From the NCBI GenBank assembly GCA_900544825.1, contig UQWP01000042.1, positions 1-31,495 on the forward strand: DNA of 31,495 bases. The letters run 5' to 3'. The notes beneath the pieces were generated by a model. The model was not told where the DNA came from. It saw only the letters and a list, made by a program, of their open reading frames with translations, and searched no databases. This document shows, piece after piece, positions 18,025 to 28,164 of this stretch (position 1 is the first letter of the stretch; each line of letters starts with the position of its first letter). The stretch is from an uncultured Prevotella sp. Its GTDB lineage: Bacteria; Bacteroidota; Bacteroidia; Bacteroidales; Bacteroidaceae. A program made the position numbers and the translations under genes.

Positions 18025-18903
18025 TTATGATAAGGTATCCTTGATGATTTTCTCCTTGCATTCTTCCATCAGCCATTTAGGAGTACTGGTAGCCCCACAG
18101 ATGCCTACGGTATTCACGCCCTTCAACCAATCCATATTGATTTCCTCGGCACTCTCTATCTGATAACTGTTAGGATTCACGCTCTTGCACTCCTTGAAGA
18201 GCACCTTTCCATTGCTGCTCTTTCTACCACTGACAAAGAGGATGACATCATGCTTGCAGGCAAAGGATGCGATGTTTGGCATTCTGTTAGCCACCTGGCG
18301 GCAGATGGTATCAAAGCTCTTGAAGGTTGCCCCCTCTACGATATGCTCCTGGCAATACTCGATGATGCGATGAAACTCATCCAGACTCTTGGTGGTCTGG
18401 GAATAGAGATAGATATCACGGTTGAAATCCAACTTACCTACTTCCTTCAGATGCTCCACATCCTCCAACTTCTCTACCACGAGGGCATGGCTCTCGGTCT
18501 GTCCTACCAGACCCAGCACCTCGGCATGACCCTTCTTTCCGAAGATGACAATCTGCGCCTCAGGATTGCTCACATACTGCTTCTTGATGCGGCGCTGCAA
18601 CTGGAGAACTACCGGACAGGTAGCATCAATAATCTCGATATTGTTCTGCTCTGCCAGCGCATAAGTCTCAGGCGGTTCACCATGGGCACGAAGCAGCACC
18701 TTCACACCGTGAAGCTCCTTCATCTCCTCATGGTCGATGGTAATCAGCCCTGCCTCATGCAGGCGCTCCACCTCCATGCCATTATGCACAATATCACCCA
18801 GGCAGTAGAGTGTACTGCCCTTTTCCAACTCTTCTTCAGCTTTCTTGATGGCAGTGGTTACGCCGAAGCAGAAACCACTACCATTATCTATTTCTATCTG
18901 CAT
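18025..18903 (-). CDS. ispH: 4-hydroxy-3-methylbut-2-enyl diphosphate reductase
   Basis: This 292-residue iron-sulfur enzyme performs the last step of the MEP isoprenoid pathway, making isopentenyl and dimethylallyl diphosphate. The three cluster cysteines are C12 (GFCFGV), C96 (DATCPVV) and C201 (DTICRQV). The substrate histidines lie in DIVHNG and RAHGEPP, and the catalytic glutamate in GHAEV near 125-129. SGRKSSNG and GATSTP near the end bind diphosphate. The length is normal for the family. Its start codon overlaps the stop of the upstream DUF1573 gene by one base (TAATG), so translation is coupled. With polyprenyl synthase at 14138-15112 it marks the isoprenoid pathway in this region. 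Confidence 0.97.
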   Translation of the reverse strand: MQIEIDNGSGFCFGVTTAIKKAEEELEKGSTLYCLGDIVHNGMEVERLHEAGLITIDHEEMKELHGVKVLLRAHGEPPETYALAEQNNIEIIDATCPVVLQLQRRIKKQYVSNPEAQIVIFGKKGHAEVLGLVGQTESHALVVEKLEDVEHLKEVGKLDFNRDIYLYSQTTKSLDEFHRIIEYCQEHIVEGATFKSFDTICRQVANRMPNIASFACKHDVILFVSGRKSSNGKVLFKECKSVNPNSYQIESAEEINMDWLKGVNTVGICGATSTPKWLMEECKEKIIKDTLS

Positions 18904-19967
18904 TACTTTACATTTATTCTAATAACTACTTTGGCATTCTCCGGATCATTGGTAATCATGAGAATACGAGGATGCTTGGCACGCGACTTCTTCAGATCGG
19001 CAGCCACGGCTGTCACCTTCATCTTCACGGTCTCTCCCGGCTGAATCTTGCTCTTCTTCAGCTGTACCTGCAAGCCCATGGTAAACATCTGCATGCTTCG
19101 GATATCCAAAACCGACTTACCCCTGTTGGTAACCAGGATTTCACCCTTGCGCTTCTTCTTGCCGTTGAAGCTTCCCAGATCCAGATCGGTGGTAGAGAGT
19201 TCCACCTTCGGAGCCTGTTCCTTCTGCTCAGCAGTCAACTTATCGAAACTTGGCAGGAGAACGGCAGAAACCACGATTTCCTTCTCTGGAGCAATCTTGT
19301 CACCAGGACGCTCACCCAGATAAACAGAAGTCTGATTCAAGCCGAAATCACGCAGCTTCTTCGAATCCAGCACGAAGGTAATCTCTGCGGAACGGTGAGG
19401 TGCCACCTTGGATGGCGAAACAGAAGCCTGGAGATAGTTAGGCAGGTGCATCACCACAGGCTCCATCATCTCCTCTGTAGGATTGAAGATATGGATGCGC
19501 TGTACCGGACGGTCACCACGGTTCACATCATCAAACTCCACCTCCTGGGCATCCGACTGCATTTCACCCAACTGCTCATTATACGGACCTGCAAAATCCA
19601 CCACATTGCTCACTACCCTACCGCGCATAGAGAGGATAAAAGGTTCCTCCGATGCATTGCTATAGAGGCATATCTGCTTGTGGAAGGTACCCATCTGCTT
19701 CGCATCATACACCGCCTTGACCAAGAAGCTGTCGCCAGGAGCCACACTGTTCTTCGGATACACCACCTCTGTACATCCGCAACTCTTATACACCTGATGG
19801 ATGATCAGCGGTTTGCTGCCCTCATTCTTCATCAGGAACTCAGCGGTCACCGGCTTGCGGAATACTACCTGACCACAATCCACAACCTCGTACTGAGTAC
19901 TTATTTTCTGTGCCGACGCAGACACCGCCAACAGCGATGAAAGCATCAATATATTCATTCGTTTCAT
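18903..19967 (-). CDS. DUF1573-domain exported protein
   Basis: This 354-residue protein has a signal peptide (MKRMNILMLSSLLAVSASAQ) and a DUF1573 domain at about 25-120. The domain carries the typical FLMKNEGSKPLIIHQV, SCGCTEV (C63, C65) and YDAKQMGTFHKQICLYSN segments. These are immunoglobulin-like beta domains found in many Bacteroidetes periplasmic or surface proteins. A second beta region at about 240-354 resembles a further copy (VELSTTDLDLGSF, RGKSVLDIRSMQMF). The function is unknown; the fold suggests protein-protein contact. It is the middle gene of an A2M-like, DUF1573, ispH operon, with 31 bases to the upstream gene and a one-base overlap to ispH. Confidence 0.85.
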   Translation of the reverse strand: MKRMNILMLSSLLAVSASAQKISTQYEVVDCGQVVFRKPVTAEFLMKNEGSKPLIIHQVYKSCGCTEVVYPKNSVAPGDSFLVKAVYDAKQMGTFHKQICLYSNASEEPFILSMRGRVVSNVVDFAGPYNEQLGEMQSDAQEVEFDDVNRGDRPVQRIHIFNPTEEMMEPVVMHLPNYLQASVSPSKVAPHRSAEITFVLDSKKLRDFGLNQTSVYLGERPGDKIAPEKEIVVSAVLLPSFDKLTAEQKEQAPKVELSTTDLDLGSFNGKKKRKGEILVTNRGKSVLDIRSMQMFTMGLQVQLKKSKIQPGETVKMKVTAVAADLKKSRAKHPRILMITNDPENAKVVIRINVK

Positions 19968-19998
19968 ACTATTCTATTCGTAATTATCAATCCTTGTT

Positions 19999-22900
19999 TT
20001 AATTATTAACTGTCATCTTATATGCCTCCGTGCGACCTCCAAACTCCGGACTGTAGGTACACTCTGCCGTGCAGGAGCCCGACTGGTAATCGCCTTTACG
20101 GTCGATATAATATTCCATTTCTACGAAATGCTTACCTTTAGATAAACGATTAAAATAGAAATTTGTTGTATTATCCTTAGGAGAAACATAGCATTTCATA
20201 CCCCACTGGTAACCGCTCAGCTGATTGACAGGCTCCAGACAGGCTGCCCGCTTGTCCACAATCTTCACGAAATCGTAGTCACGGTCGGCTGTGATGGTGA
20301 TGATGACCTTGATCTTATCTCCCACCTTTGCCTTCTTCTGGTTTTCAACCTTACGGCTAACCTTGATGCCCGATTCCAGAGAAGCGATTTCGCTGACAGG
20401 CAGCTTGAACTCTGCATACACAGCACCCCAGCTGGTATAATCGCTCTTCTTGTTGATGCTCAGGGTAGATGCCTTACCCGCCTTTTCGGTCTTGACATAA
20501 CCCAACGCAGTAGAATCCTGCGGCATCGGGAGCTGCTTGCCATCCAGTTTCAGCACGGCATTTTCAGCCTTCCTGTTCCAGCTGTTTTCATTACCCTTCA
20601 TAAAGGCATAGACGGCATCCACGGTATTCACCGGAGTATCCCAAACCTGGGTACGCTTCGACATCAGGAGCCAGCGCTGCAGTTCCTCGATGGTCTGCTT
20701 ATCGTTCGGCTTCAGCATCTGCAGCGCCTCTATCACGGATACCTGGGTAGGAATCTTGTAGTTTCTCCAGCTGTAGAAAGCCTTGCGGGTATCGTAGTAG
20801 CGGCCCATCTCCTCGCGGTAAACAGCATATTCGTTTACGCTCTGCAGATATTCGCCAGCCTTCTCACGGTAGGCAACATTCTGCTGGCTGTTTCTGGCGA
20901 GTACCACGGCGGCACGAGCCTTGCCATAGATGGTGAAATCACCGGTCATCTTCGACATCTTTTCCAGGAGATAAGCCTTGTCAGCTTCCAGATTCTGCTT
21001 CATCTTTCTGCCATCCATCGAGAGGATGTAGAGATAATGCAGCGCCTGCTCGCTAGGACTCACCTTGTGCTTCTTCTCCTCCATCTTCTTCATTTCTCTT
21101 ACTTCCTGGGCAGTCTGCCAGGAGAGATAGTTCAGGGCGGAAGTCAGCATCTTGGCAGTTGACTTCTGGATACCTGCGATGGCATTCAGACGAACCATCA
21201 TCTCGGCTACCGACGTTGTCATATATCGGCTGCCCTTCATTCCTTTCCACCAGGAGAAGGAGCCGTCGGCATTCTGCAACTTCTTCAGTTTCTCCACCTG
21301 ATTCTGCAAGCGGATAGTCTCTAAAGAGAGATGCTGCTGAGACTGATTATCCAGAGAGAGATGCTTCTGGATATGGGTGGTGATGGTATTGGCGTAGATG
21401 GCAGACATCAGCGAGATGGCATCCTCCTCATCCGGATTGCTGATAGACGGCAGCGCCTTGATCATCAGCCAACTTGGATTGTTGGTATATTCCACAGTCA
21501 CCTTTGCATCCTCTGCTCCCTTCGCCTGCTTGCCCTCCTTGTTCAGAAAGAGCTTGCTCAAGTTGAAACTCTGCTCGCCCTGCTGATGCAGGGTGATAGG
21601 CAGGGTATTCACAACGAGCTCACGGTTGCTCAACACAGGCAGATAGTGCTGTTCGCCGTCGCTGTAGCCCGCTCCGGCAGCCACCACCTTATTAATATAT
21701 ACACCTTCTTTCAGACCTTGGACATCGAAGGAGACGGTAGCAGAGCCCTCGGCATCGATGCGATAACCCTGGGTCTTCTGCCAAACCACCTTCTGGGTTT
21801 CGGCATCCAGAATCTGCATGCGGGCATTACCGCTCACCTTCTTGTCTGAAGTGTTGAAGAGTTTCACCACGATGGTACTCTTGTCGCCTTCACGCAGGAA
21901 TCGAGGCATGTTAGGCTGCACCATCACGGTTTTCTGAGCCACCGCCTCATCTACCAGGCAGCCGTTTCTCATCTCCTTGTCATGAGCCAAGCCCATGAAC
22001 TTCCAGGTAGTCACGCTTTCCGGCAGGGTGAAATTGATAGCCACATTGCCCTGATTGTCGCTCTCCAAGGCAGGATAGAAGAAGGCGGTCTCGTTCAGGT
22101 TTTCACGCACCTGCACTTTGTCGAGGTACTGTCCTGTGTCTGAGCCTGAACCACCAGCAAACTGCGGCATCTCTTCTACTACATCAAAAGCCTTGTTGGC
22201 AGATGGAGGAGGAGCTCCAACAAGGATCATATCACTCCCACGAGTTTTCATAACTCTCCCTTCTTCTCGAACCAGCTCGTCTTTCTGTATACGAACAGCC
22301 TCAACCGTTCCGCCAGAAGAACGTTCCAGCTTGCTCAGTTCCACCGCTTGCATATAAGCATAAAAGCTAAAATATTTAGCATCAAACTTATCCACCTCCA
22401 ACTCCTTTTCATCGTAATATTTGGTAGGATAAGTACCAGCCAATCCCAACTTATAATACTTCAGATTGCTCTTCCAATAGCAGTCTGGCAACCACTGGCT
22501 GAATCCCAGCGACATTTTCCAGGTATGTTCAGCCAACTGGTCGAGCGACTTGTCATAGAGCACACTCATCAGCTGTGCCTTGGCTGGCTTGCCGTCAGGA
22601 GTCGTAATATGCAAGGTCCACTTTTCCTTCTGTCCTGGAGTGAGACGGTCGCGGAATGTCTTCCAGGTGATATTCAACTTCTTCTCCGGCATAGGACGGG
22701 CTATGCTGATTTTTCTGGTATAGCATTCGCCGTTCTTCACGAAACTATAGTTGATCACCACACCCGAAGCATATTCCTCTCTGTAGGTGAATGGCAGGGT
22801 AACGATGCTGTCGCCCAATTCCCAGGCACCCTTCTCCAGCAGTTTGTTGCCGGCGATGATGGAATATACGATGTGCGCTCCGTTTTCAGAAGAACCCACC

Positions 22901-25509
22901 TGCACATATACCGGTTTTCCATCACGAGGGAAAGTCTTGGAAGTCTGATAATACCATTCGGTAGTTGGCTCCATCGGATGGGTATCCTTGATGCTGAAGA
23001 GAGTGAACTTCTGCTGCAAGGTATCTGTTCCGCAGATTGCCTCCAGCTGATGAACGCCGGATTTCCAAACCTGGGCAGAAGAGGCAGAAGATGCATATTC
23101 CTTGATAGAAACCGATGCATTCGCCTCGGCATCCTTCCATTCGCCCTTATCAATGCGATATTTCAACCTGCTCGAAATCGGCATACCACTGGCATTGCGG
23201 TAAGCGAAGGTCACTGTCTTCAGACTGTCTGCCTCGATACGCTTAGGAAGATTCACCGTGAGGATGGTTGGCTTGGTGCCCAGAGGCAGACTCATCACAC
23301 CCTCGTGGCTCTCGCCGCTGATGTCGGTAACGATGGCTGAGACCTCGAAGTTGAAGAAACGGGCGATGCGCATGAAATCGCTCATATCAGCCTCGTCTTT
23401 CCCAGACAAGGCAGCCTCCAGCGGAATCTCCACATCGAAGGTTCCGTCTTCACGAGTCACGCAACTGTCGGTCTTCACCAACTGTCCGGCAGAGCCTGCG
23501 CCCCACCACCAGAGTTGGTTTCTGCGGGTCACCTGATACTCTACCTTGGCACCCTGCACAGGCACACCGGCGTAGGTCTTGGCACTCGCCTTCACCACCA
23601 CGGTATCGCCCCAGGTATATTTCTCATTCACCTTCGGGAAGGTAATCTCGAAGGTTGGTCGCTTGTATTCCTCTACTCTGACATATTCAGTTGCCGTACC
23701 ATTCACGGAGATGGAATACTGTCCCGTCTGTCCCTCCTTCGGCAATTCGAAATCCACGGATGCCGTGCCGTATTCGTCGGTCGTAGCCTTCTGCTCAGCC
23801 ACCTGCTTCCAGTTGGCATCCCTCAGGATAAACTTCAGTTCCCTGCTCTTGCCAGGCACACTGGCATCCAAGCCCTTCTTCACGATGTAGGAAACGGCAG
23901 AGGCATGCACCTTCTGTCCCGGGCGATAGATGGCACGATCGGTAAACAACTGATATTTCACCTCATCATCCTTCTTCTCGTAATAGCGGGCACGGGAGAG
24001 GTAGATGTCCTTGGCAGGCGCAAACTTGTCGCTGTGGGTGGAAATTAGGACGTTCCCATCCACATTCTTGAAGTAAGCCTCTCCGTTCTCATCGGTCGTC
24101 AAGCGGGCATGAACCATTCGTTTGTCCTTCTTCGTCTTGAAATCATACCGCTGGTCATAGAGTTCTATCTTCGCCCCGGCGATAGGCTGGCCATCGGTAG
24201 CATTCACCACCACATAGCGATGTCTATCATCCGGCAACTGCTGTATCATCACCGCCAGATTGCTCACATAGAAGAGCTGTCGCTGCGGAGCGATGCCCGT
24301 ATTGTCCGAAGTCACCTCCATCAGATAGGCACCCAGCGGCAGATTGCCACCGATTTCGATGGAATCCTTTACCTCTTCGTAATCCGGGCGACCATAGTAG
24401 TTGCGGCTGAAATCCTTCTGATGCAGTTTCGTGGTCTTCTTCAGAAGCATCTTATAGGTAGCCTCATCCTGGGCATTATAATCGTTATCTGCCGTAATAT
24501 TGAGGCGGGAGATGCTGATCTTCAGGTTCTGGAGATTGCGCACATTCAGATGCACCCACGCCTTCTCCTCTGGTCGCAATACCTGCGGCATATCCTGCAC
24601 CCGGAACATCGGTTCGGTGAGTCGCTTCTGCGCATTTCTCAGTTCGTTCATTCTCGACCAACCACCCCAGCGGCTCAGCGCATAGTTGATATAGTTGAGC
24701 TTATCCTGCGGTTTGGCATCGGTGGCACCTTCCATGAAGCGGAAGTGCTCCACGGCAAGTTCGCCTGCCTCCGGAATATCCTGATAAACCTGGATGAGCG
24801 AGTCGATGGTCTGCAGATACTTCGATTTCTTCACCTCTCTTACGTCATCCTGGCGGTATTTCTCGATAAGCTTGTAGGCACAGAGACAGGCTGCACCCCG
24901 ATTTCCCACCTTATTATAATAGGTGTACATCAGCAGATACGCCTCCTTGCTGTCAGCCTCAAAACCGATGAGATGCAGCAGATCGTTGTTGAAGGAACTG
25001 CCGTCCACACCCTTCAGCGTCAGCGGTACATACCCGGTAGAAGCATTCCTGGCAAGAAGCTCAGGCTGCTCCAGGGCTTTCTTGAAGAAAGCCTCGCTCT
25101 TCTTCCCATTCACCTCCAGCCGATTCTGATAAGAGGAAGCATCCTCCACCTCAATGCCGTAAGGATGATCCCGATACACCTTGCCGAGCACGGCATATCT
25201 TACTGCCTTCAGCACAGGGTCTTTCGCATTCAGAGCTTCCGCCTTCATCCGCTTCACGTTCGGTGTCAGTGAGTCTGCCGAAATCTCTTTCCAGAGTATC
25301 ATCTGCCTCATCTCAGCCGCCAGCAACTGGCCGTAGTCTTTCGCCGCCGTAGCTTTGGAGATGATCTTCTTCATCACCCCAATCTCGCTCTTGGGCTGAT
25401 CCTTCTGAGCGATGATATCAGCTTGCTTCCACAAGTTGTCGTAGGTTTGAGCCGTTGCTTGCAGCATGGCAAACACGGTTATGAGGAGTGTTATAATGTT
25501 TCTTTTCAT
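19999..25509 (-). CDS. Giant alpha-2-macroglobulin-like protein lacking the thioester motif
   Basis: This 1836-residue exported protein has a signal peptide (MKRNIITLLITVFAMLQATAQ) and an N-terminal helical region to about 330. Macroglobulin-type domains follow, including the family hallmark LFTDRAIYRPGQKV near 522. The A2M core segment runs from about 1120: ETAFFYPALESDNQG, FTLPESVTTWKFMGLAHDKEM, then PRFLREGDKSTIVVKLFN near 1203. A helical thioester-type domain spans about 1340-1590 (NADGSFSWWKGM near 1423) and a C-terminal receptor-like beta domain ends it. Bacterial A2M proteins trap proteases in the periplasm, usually with a C-x-E-Q thioester. Here the equivalent position (near 1357) reads NPDEEDAI, so the thioester is absent. 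FDVVEEMPQFAGG near 1106-1118 resembles the start of a TonB C-terminal domain. The gene leads an operon with DUF1573 and ispH. Confidence 0.88.
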   Translation of the reverse strand: MKRNIITLLITVFAMLQATAQTYDNLWKQADIIAQKDQPKSEIGVMKKIISKATAAKDYGQLLAAEMRQMILWKEISADSLTPNVKRMKAEALNAKDPVLKAVRYAVLGKVYRDHPYGIEVEDASSYQNRLEVNGKKSEAFFKKALEQPELLARNASTGYVPLTLKGVDGSSFNNDLLHLIGFEADSKEAYLLMYTYYNKVGNRGAACLCAYKLIEKYRQDDVREVKKSKYLQTIDSLIQVYQDIPEAGELAVEHFRFMEGATDAKPQDKLNYINYALSRWGGWSRMNELRNAQKRLTEPMFRVQDMPQVLRPEEKAWVHLNVRNLQNLKISISRLNITADNDYNAQDEATYKMLLKKTTKLHQKDFSRNYYGRPDYEEVKDSIEIGGNLPLGAYLMEVTSDNTGIAPQRQLFYVSNLAVMIQQLPDDRHRYVVVNATDGQPIAGAKIELYDQRYDFKTKKDKRMVHARLTTDENGEAYFKNVDGNVLISTHSDKFAPAKDIYLSRARYYEKKDDEVKYQLFTDRAIYRPGQKVHASAVSYIVKKGLDASVPGKSRELKFILRDANWKQVAEQKATTDEYGTASVDFELPKEGQTGQYSISVNGTATEYVRVEEYKRPTFEITFPKVNEKYTWGDTVVVKASAKTYAGVPVQGAKVEYQVTRRNQLWWWGAGSAGQLVKTDSCVTREDGTFDVEIPLEAALSGKDEADMSDFMRIARFFNFEVSAIVTDISGESHEGVMSLPLGTKPTILTVNLPKRIEADSLKTVTFAYRNASGMPISSRLKYRIDKGEWKDAEANASVSIKEYASSASSAQVWKSGVHQLEAICGTDTLQQKFTLFSIKDTHPMEPTTEWYYQTSKTFPRDGKPVYVQVGSSENGAHIVYSIIAGNKLLEKGAWELGDSIVTLPFTYREEYASGVVINYSFVKNGECYTRKISIARPMPEKKLNITWKTFRDRLTPGQKEKWTLHITTPDGKPAKAQLMSVLYDKSLDQLAEHTWKMSLGFSQWLPDCYWKSNLKYYKLGLAGTYPTKYYDEKELEVDKFDAKYFSFYAYMQAVELSKLERSSGGTVEAVRIQKDELVREEGRVMKTRGSDMILVGAPPPSANKAFDVVEEMPQFAGGSGSDTGQYLDKVQVRENLNETAFFYPALESDNQGNVAINFTLPESVTTWKFMGLAHDKEMRNGCLVDEAVAQKTVMVQPNMPRFLREGDKSTIVVKLFNTSDKKVSGNARMQILDAETQKVVWQKTQGYRIDAEGSATVSFDVQGLKEGVYINKVVAAGAGYSDGEQHYLPVLSNRELVVNTLPITLHQQGEQSFNLSKLFLNKEGKQAKGAEDAKVTVEYTNNPSWLMIKALPSISNPDEEDAISLMSAIYANTITTHIQKHLSLDNQSQQHLSLETIRLQNQVEKLKKLQNADGSFSWWKGMKGSRYMTTSVAEMMVRLNAIAGIQKSTAKMLTSALNYLSWQTAQEVREMKKMEEKKHKVSPSEQALHYLYILSMDGRKMKQNLEADKAYLLEKMSKMTGDFTIYGKARAAVVLARNSQQNVAYREKAGEYLQSVNEYAVYREEMGRYYDTRKAFYSWRNYKIPTQVSVIEALQMLKPNDKQTIEELQRWLLMSKRTQVWDTPVNTVDAVYAFMKGNENSWNRKAENAVLKLDGKQLPMPQDSTALGYVKTEKAGKASTLSINKKSDYTSWGAVYAEFKLPVSEIASLESGIKVSRKVENQKKAKVGDKIKVIITITADRDYDFVKIVDKRAACLEPVNQLSGYQWGMKCYVSPKDNTTNFYFNRLSKGKHFVEMEYYIDRKGDYQSGSCTAECTYSPEFGGRTEAYKMTVNN

Positions 25510-25564
25510 AAGCCAACTGTATATTATGTTAATCGCTAATTGTTAAACATCAAACTTTTCAATG

Positions 25565-25572
25565 CAAAAATA
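25565..25572 (-). promoter_or_regulatory. -7 box of the A2M-like gene
   Basis: TATTTTTG on the minus strand fits the consensus; the ATG at 25509 is about 55 bases away. It is divergent from the GH94 promoter at 25616-25623. Confidence 0.5.
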
Positions 25573-25615
25573 CAAAAAATATCTGTTTTCTAACCTAGAA
25601 ACTGAAACTTTTTAT

Positions 25616-25623
25616 TATCTTTG
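25616..25623 (+). promoter_or_regulatory. -7 box of the GH94 gene
   Basis: TATCTTTG matches the consensus exactly, about 45 bases before the ATG at 25669. It overlaps an in-frame TTG at 25621, which excludes that TTG as the start codon. Confidence 0.6.
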
Positions 25624-25668
25624 CACCAAATTCATGCAAAAATTCTAAAAATAAACATTAAAAAAACA

Positions 25669-28164
25669 ATGGTAGAGAAAAAGTATGGTCATTTCGATGA
25701 CGCCAATCGCGAGTACGTGATTACTGATCCCAAGACTCCATGGCCTTGGATCAACTATTTGGGTAACGAGGATTTCTTCTCGCTTATCTCCAACACAGCA
25801 GGTGGGTATTCTTTCTATAAGGATGCCAAGTTCCGTCGTCTCACCCGCTATCGCTACAACGGGGTACCTATGGACAACGGTGGTCGCTACTTCTATATCA
25901 AGGATGGCGATACCGTCTGGAATCCAGGCTGGAAACCTTGCAAGACGCCACTCGACAGCTATGAGTGCCGCCACGGCATGAACTATACCCGCATCACGGG
26001 CAGCAAGAACGGCGTGGAGGCAAGCGTTCTCTTCTTCGTTCCCCTCCATACCTGGGCTGAAGTTCAGAAGATGACACTCAAGAACCAGACCAAGGAAGTA
26101 AAGACTCTCAAGATCTTCTCCTTTGCAGAATGGTGTCTCTGGAATGCCGCTACCGACATGGAGAACTTCCAGCGCAACTTCTCTACAGGCGAAGTGGAGG
26201 TAGAAGGATCTACCCTCTATCACAAGACGGAGTACCGTGAGCGCCGCAACCACTACGCTTTCTACACAGTGAATACAGAGATTCAGGGCTACGATACCGA
26301 CCGTGAGAGCTTCATCGGACTCTACAACGAGTTTGCCAAGCCTGAAGCCGTGATGGAAGGCAAGCCACGCAACAGTTTTGCACATGGCTGGAGCCCTATC
26401 GCCTCACATTATATAGAGGTAACCCTGCAGCCGGGCGAAAGCCGCGACCTCATCTTCCTCCTGGGATACGTAGAAAACGAACAGGGCAAGAAGTTCTCTG
26501 CCAAGAAGGTGATTAACAAGGAGAAGGCACATCAGCTTATCAACAAGTTCGATACCACCGAAAAGGTAGATGCTGCCTTCGCCGAACTCAACCGATACTG
26601 GGATGATCTGTTGAATATCTTCACCGTGAAGAGCGGAAACGACAAGCTCGACCGCATGGTGAACATCTGGAACCAGTATCAGTGTATGATTACCTTCTGC
26701 ATGTCGCGTTCGGCAAGCTTCTTCGAGAGCGGTATCGGCAGAGGTATGGGTTTCCGCGATTCCAACCAGGACCTCGTAGGCTTCGTTCATCAGATACCTA
26801 CCCGTGCCCGCCAGCGCATCATCGACATCGCCAGCACCCAGTTCCCAGACGGCGGTTGCTATCACCAGTATCAGCCACTCACCAAACGTGGCAACAATGA
26901 TATCGGTGGCGGTTTCAACGATGACCCTTGCTGGCTCATCTTCGGAACCGTAGCTTATATCAAGGAGACGGGCGACTTCTCCATCCTCTCTGAGCAGGTA
27001 CCATTCGATAACCAGCCAGGCAGCGAGGTGAGTCTCTTCGAACATCTGAAGATTTCGATGAACCACGTCATCAACAACCTGGGTCCACATAAGCTCCCAC
27101 TCATCGGCAGAGCCGACTGGAACGACTGTCTGAACCTGAACTGCTTCTCCTGGGATCCGAACGAGAGTTTCCAGACCACCGGGAACAAGGGCGAAGGCAG
27201 CAAGGCAGAGAGCCTGATGATTGCCGGACTCTTCGTAGTAACCGGCAAGGACTATGTAGCCCTCTGCAAGCAACTCGCCAAGGAAGCTGCCAATTGTCAT
27301 GAAGGCGAGATTGCCGGACTTGCCGAGGAAGATTATCTCGTAGAAGCCGAGCGCATGCAGCAGGCGGTAGATGCGATGAGCGAAGCCGTGAAGCAGCATG
27401 GCTGGGATGGCGAATGGTTCCTCCGTGCCTACGATTTCTTCGGCAACAAGATTGGTAGTGATGAGAACGAGGAAGGCAAGATCTTCATCGAGAGTCAGGG
27501 ATGGTGTACCATGGCTGGCATCGGACAGGAAGAAGGTCTCTGCGACAAGGCACTGGATAGCGCCAAGGAACACCTGGAATGCGAGCACGGAATGGTACTC
27601 AACAATCCCGCCTACACCACCTACCATGTAGAGATGGGCGAGATATCATCTTATCCGGAAGGCTACAAGGAGAATGCCGGCATCTTCTGCCACAACAATC
27701 CTTGGATCATCATCGGCGAAACCGTTGCCGGACGTGGCAATGATGCCTGGAACCATTATACCAAGATTCTCCCAAGCTATGCAGAGGAGAAATACCAGAC
27801 CCTGCACAAGGTGGAACCATACGTCAACTGCCAGATGGTAGCCGGCAAAGATGCCGCCAAGCCAGGCGAGGGCAAGAACTCCTGGTTAACAGGTACAGCC
27901 GCCTGGATGTGGTACACCGTATCAGAATGCATCCTCGGTATCAAACCGGATTACGAGGGACTGCTCATCGACCCATGTCTGCCAAGCATCGCCCGTGAAT
28001 ACGAGGTAACCCGCAAGTTCCGTGATGGCGAATACCACATCACCGTGAAGAATCCTGAAGGCAGGGAGAAAGGCGTGAAGCAGATTACCGTAGATGGAAA
28101 AGCCATCGAAGGTACCATCATCCCATGCTCAGCAGGCAAGCATGAGGTAGTGGTTGAGATGTAA
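25669..28164 (+). CDS. GH94 phosphorylase (cellobiose or N,N'-diacetylchitobiose phosphorylase-like)
   Basis: From ATG 25669 the protein has 831 residues; the upstream in-frame TTG is part of the promoter. GH94 enzymes cleave beta-1,4 disaccharides with phosphate, giving a sugar 1-phosphate and a free sugar. The N-terminal beta-sandwich carries GYSFYKDAKFRRLTRYRYNGVP, and an alpha/alpha barrel follows. Conserved catalytic-domain segments include SFFESGIGRGMGFRDSNQD, HQYQPLTKRGNNDIGGGFND and GRADWNDCLN (D483, D486), which holds the family's general-acid aspartate. No signal peptide is seen, so the enzyme is cytoplasmic. Its substrate is not settled: cellobiose phosphorylase is the usual annotation, but diacetylchitobiose phosphorylases share the fold and the GFNDDP segment, and a GlcNAc-releasing GH84 lies in the same window. 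No transporter is adjacent. Confidence 0.9.
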   Translation: MVEKKYGHFDDANREYVITDPKTPWPWINYLGNEDFFSLISNTAGGYSFYKDAKFRRLTRYRYNGVPMDNGGRYFYIKDGDTVWNPGWKPCKTPLDSYECRHGMNYTRITGSKNGVEASVLFFVPLHTWAEVQKMTLKNQTKEVKTLKIFSFAEWCLWNAATDMENFQRNFSTGEVEVEGSTLYHKTEYRERRNHYAFYTVNTEIQGYDTDRESFIGLYNEFAKPEAVMEGKPRNSFAHGWSPIASHYIEVTLQPGESRDLIFLLGYVENEQGKKFSAKKVINKEKAHQLINKFDTTEKVDAAFAELNRYWDDLLNIFTVKSGNDKLDRMVNIWNQYQCMITFCMSRSASFFESGIGRGMGFRDSNQDLVGFVHQIPTRARQRIIDIASTQFPDGGCYHQYQPLTKRGNNDIGGGFNDDPCWLIFGTVAYIKETGDFSILSEQVPFDNQPGSEVSLFEHLKISMNHVINNLGPHKLPLIGRADWNDCLNLNCFSWDPNESFQTTGNKGEGSKAESLMIAGLFVVTGKDYVALCKQLAKEAANCHEGEIAGLAEEDYLVEAERMQQAVDAMSEAVKQHGWDGEWFLRAYDFFGNKIGSDENEEGKIFIESQGWCTMAGIGQEEGLCDKALDSAKEHLECEHGMVLNNPAYTTYHVEMGEISSYPEGYKENAGIFCHNNPWIIIGETVAGRGNDAWNHYTKILPSYAEEKYQTLHKVEPYVNCQMVAGKDAAKPGEGKNSWLTGTAAWMWYTVSECILGIKPDYEGLLIDPCLPSIAREYEVTRKFRDGEYHITVKNPEGREKGVKQITVDGKAIEGTIIPCSAGKHEVVVEM

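Noticed and set aside
24109..25272. Long plus-strand frame opposite the A2M-like gene
   Set aside because: Antisense shadow with no motifs; the minus-strand frame is continuous over 1836 codons.
26404..27627. Long open frame on the minus strand opposite the GH94 gene
   Set aside because: Shadow of a well-conserved enzyme gene; composition is unlike a real protein and no start signals are present.
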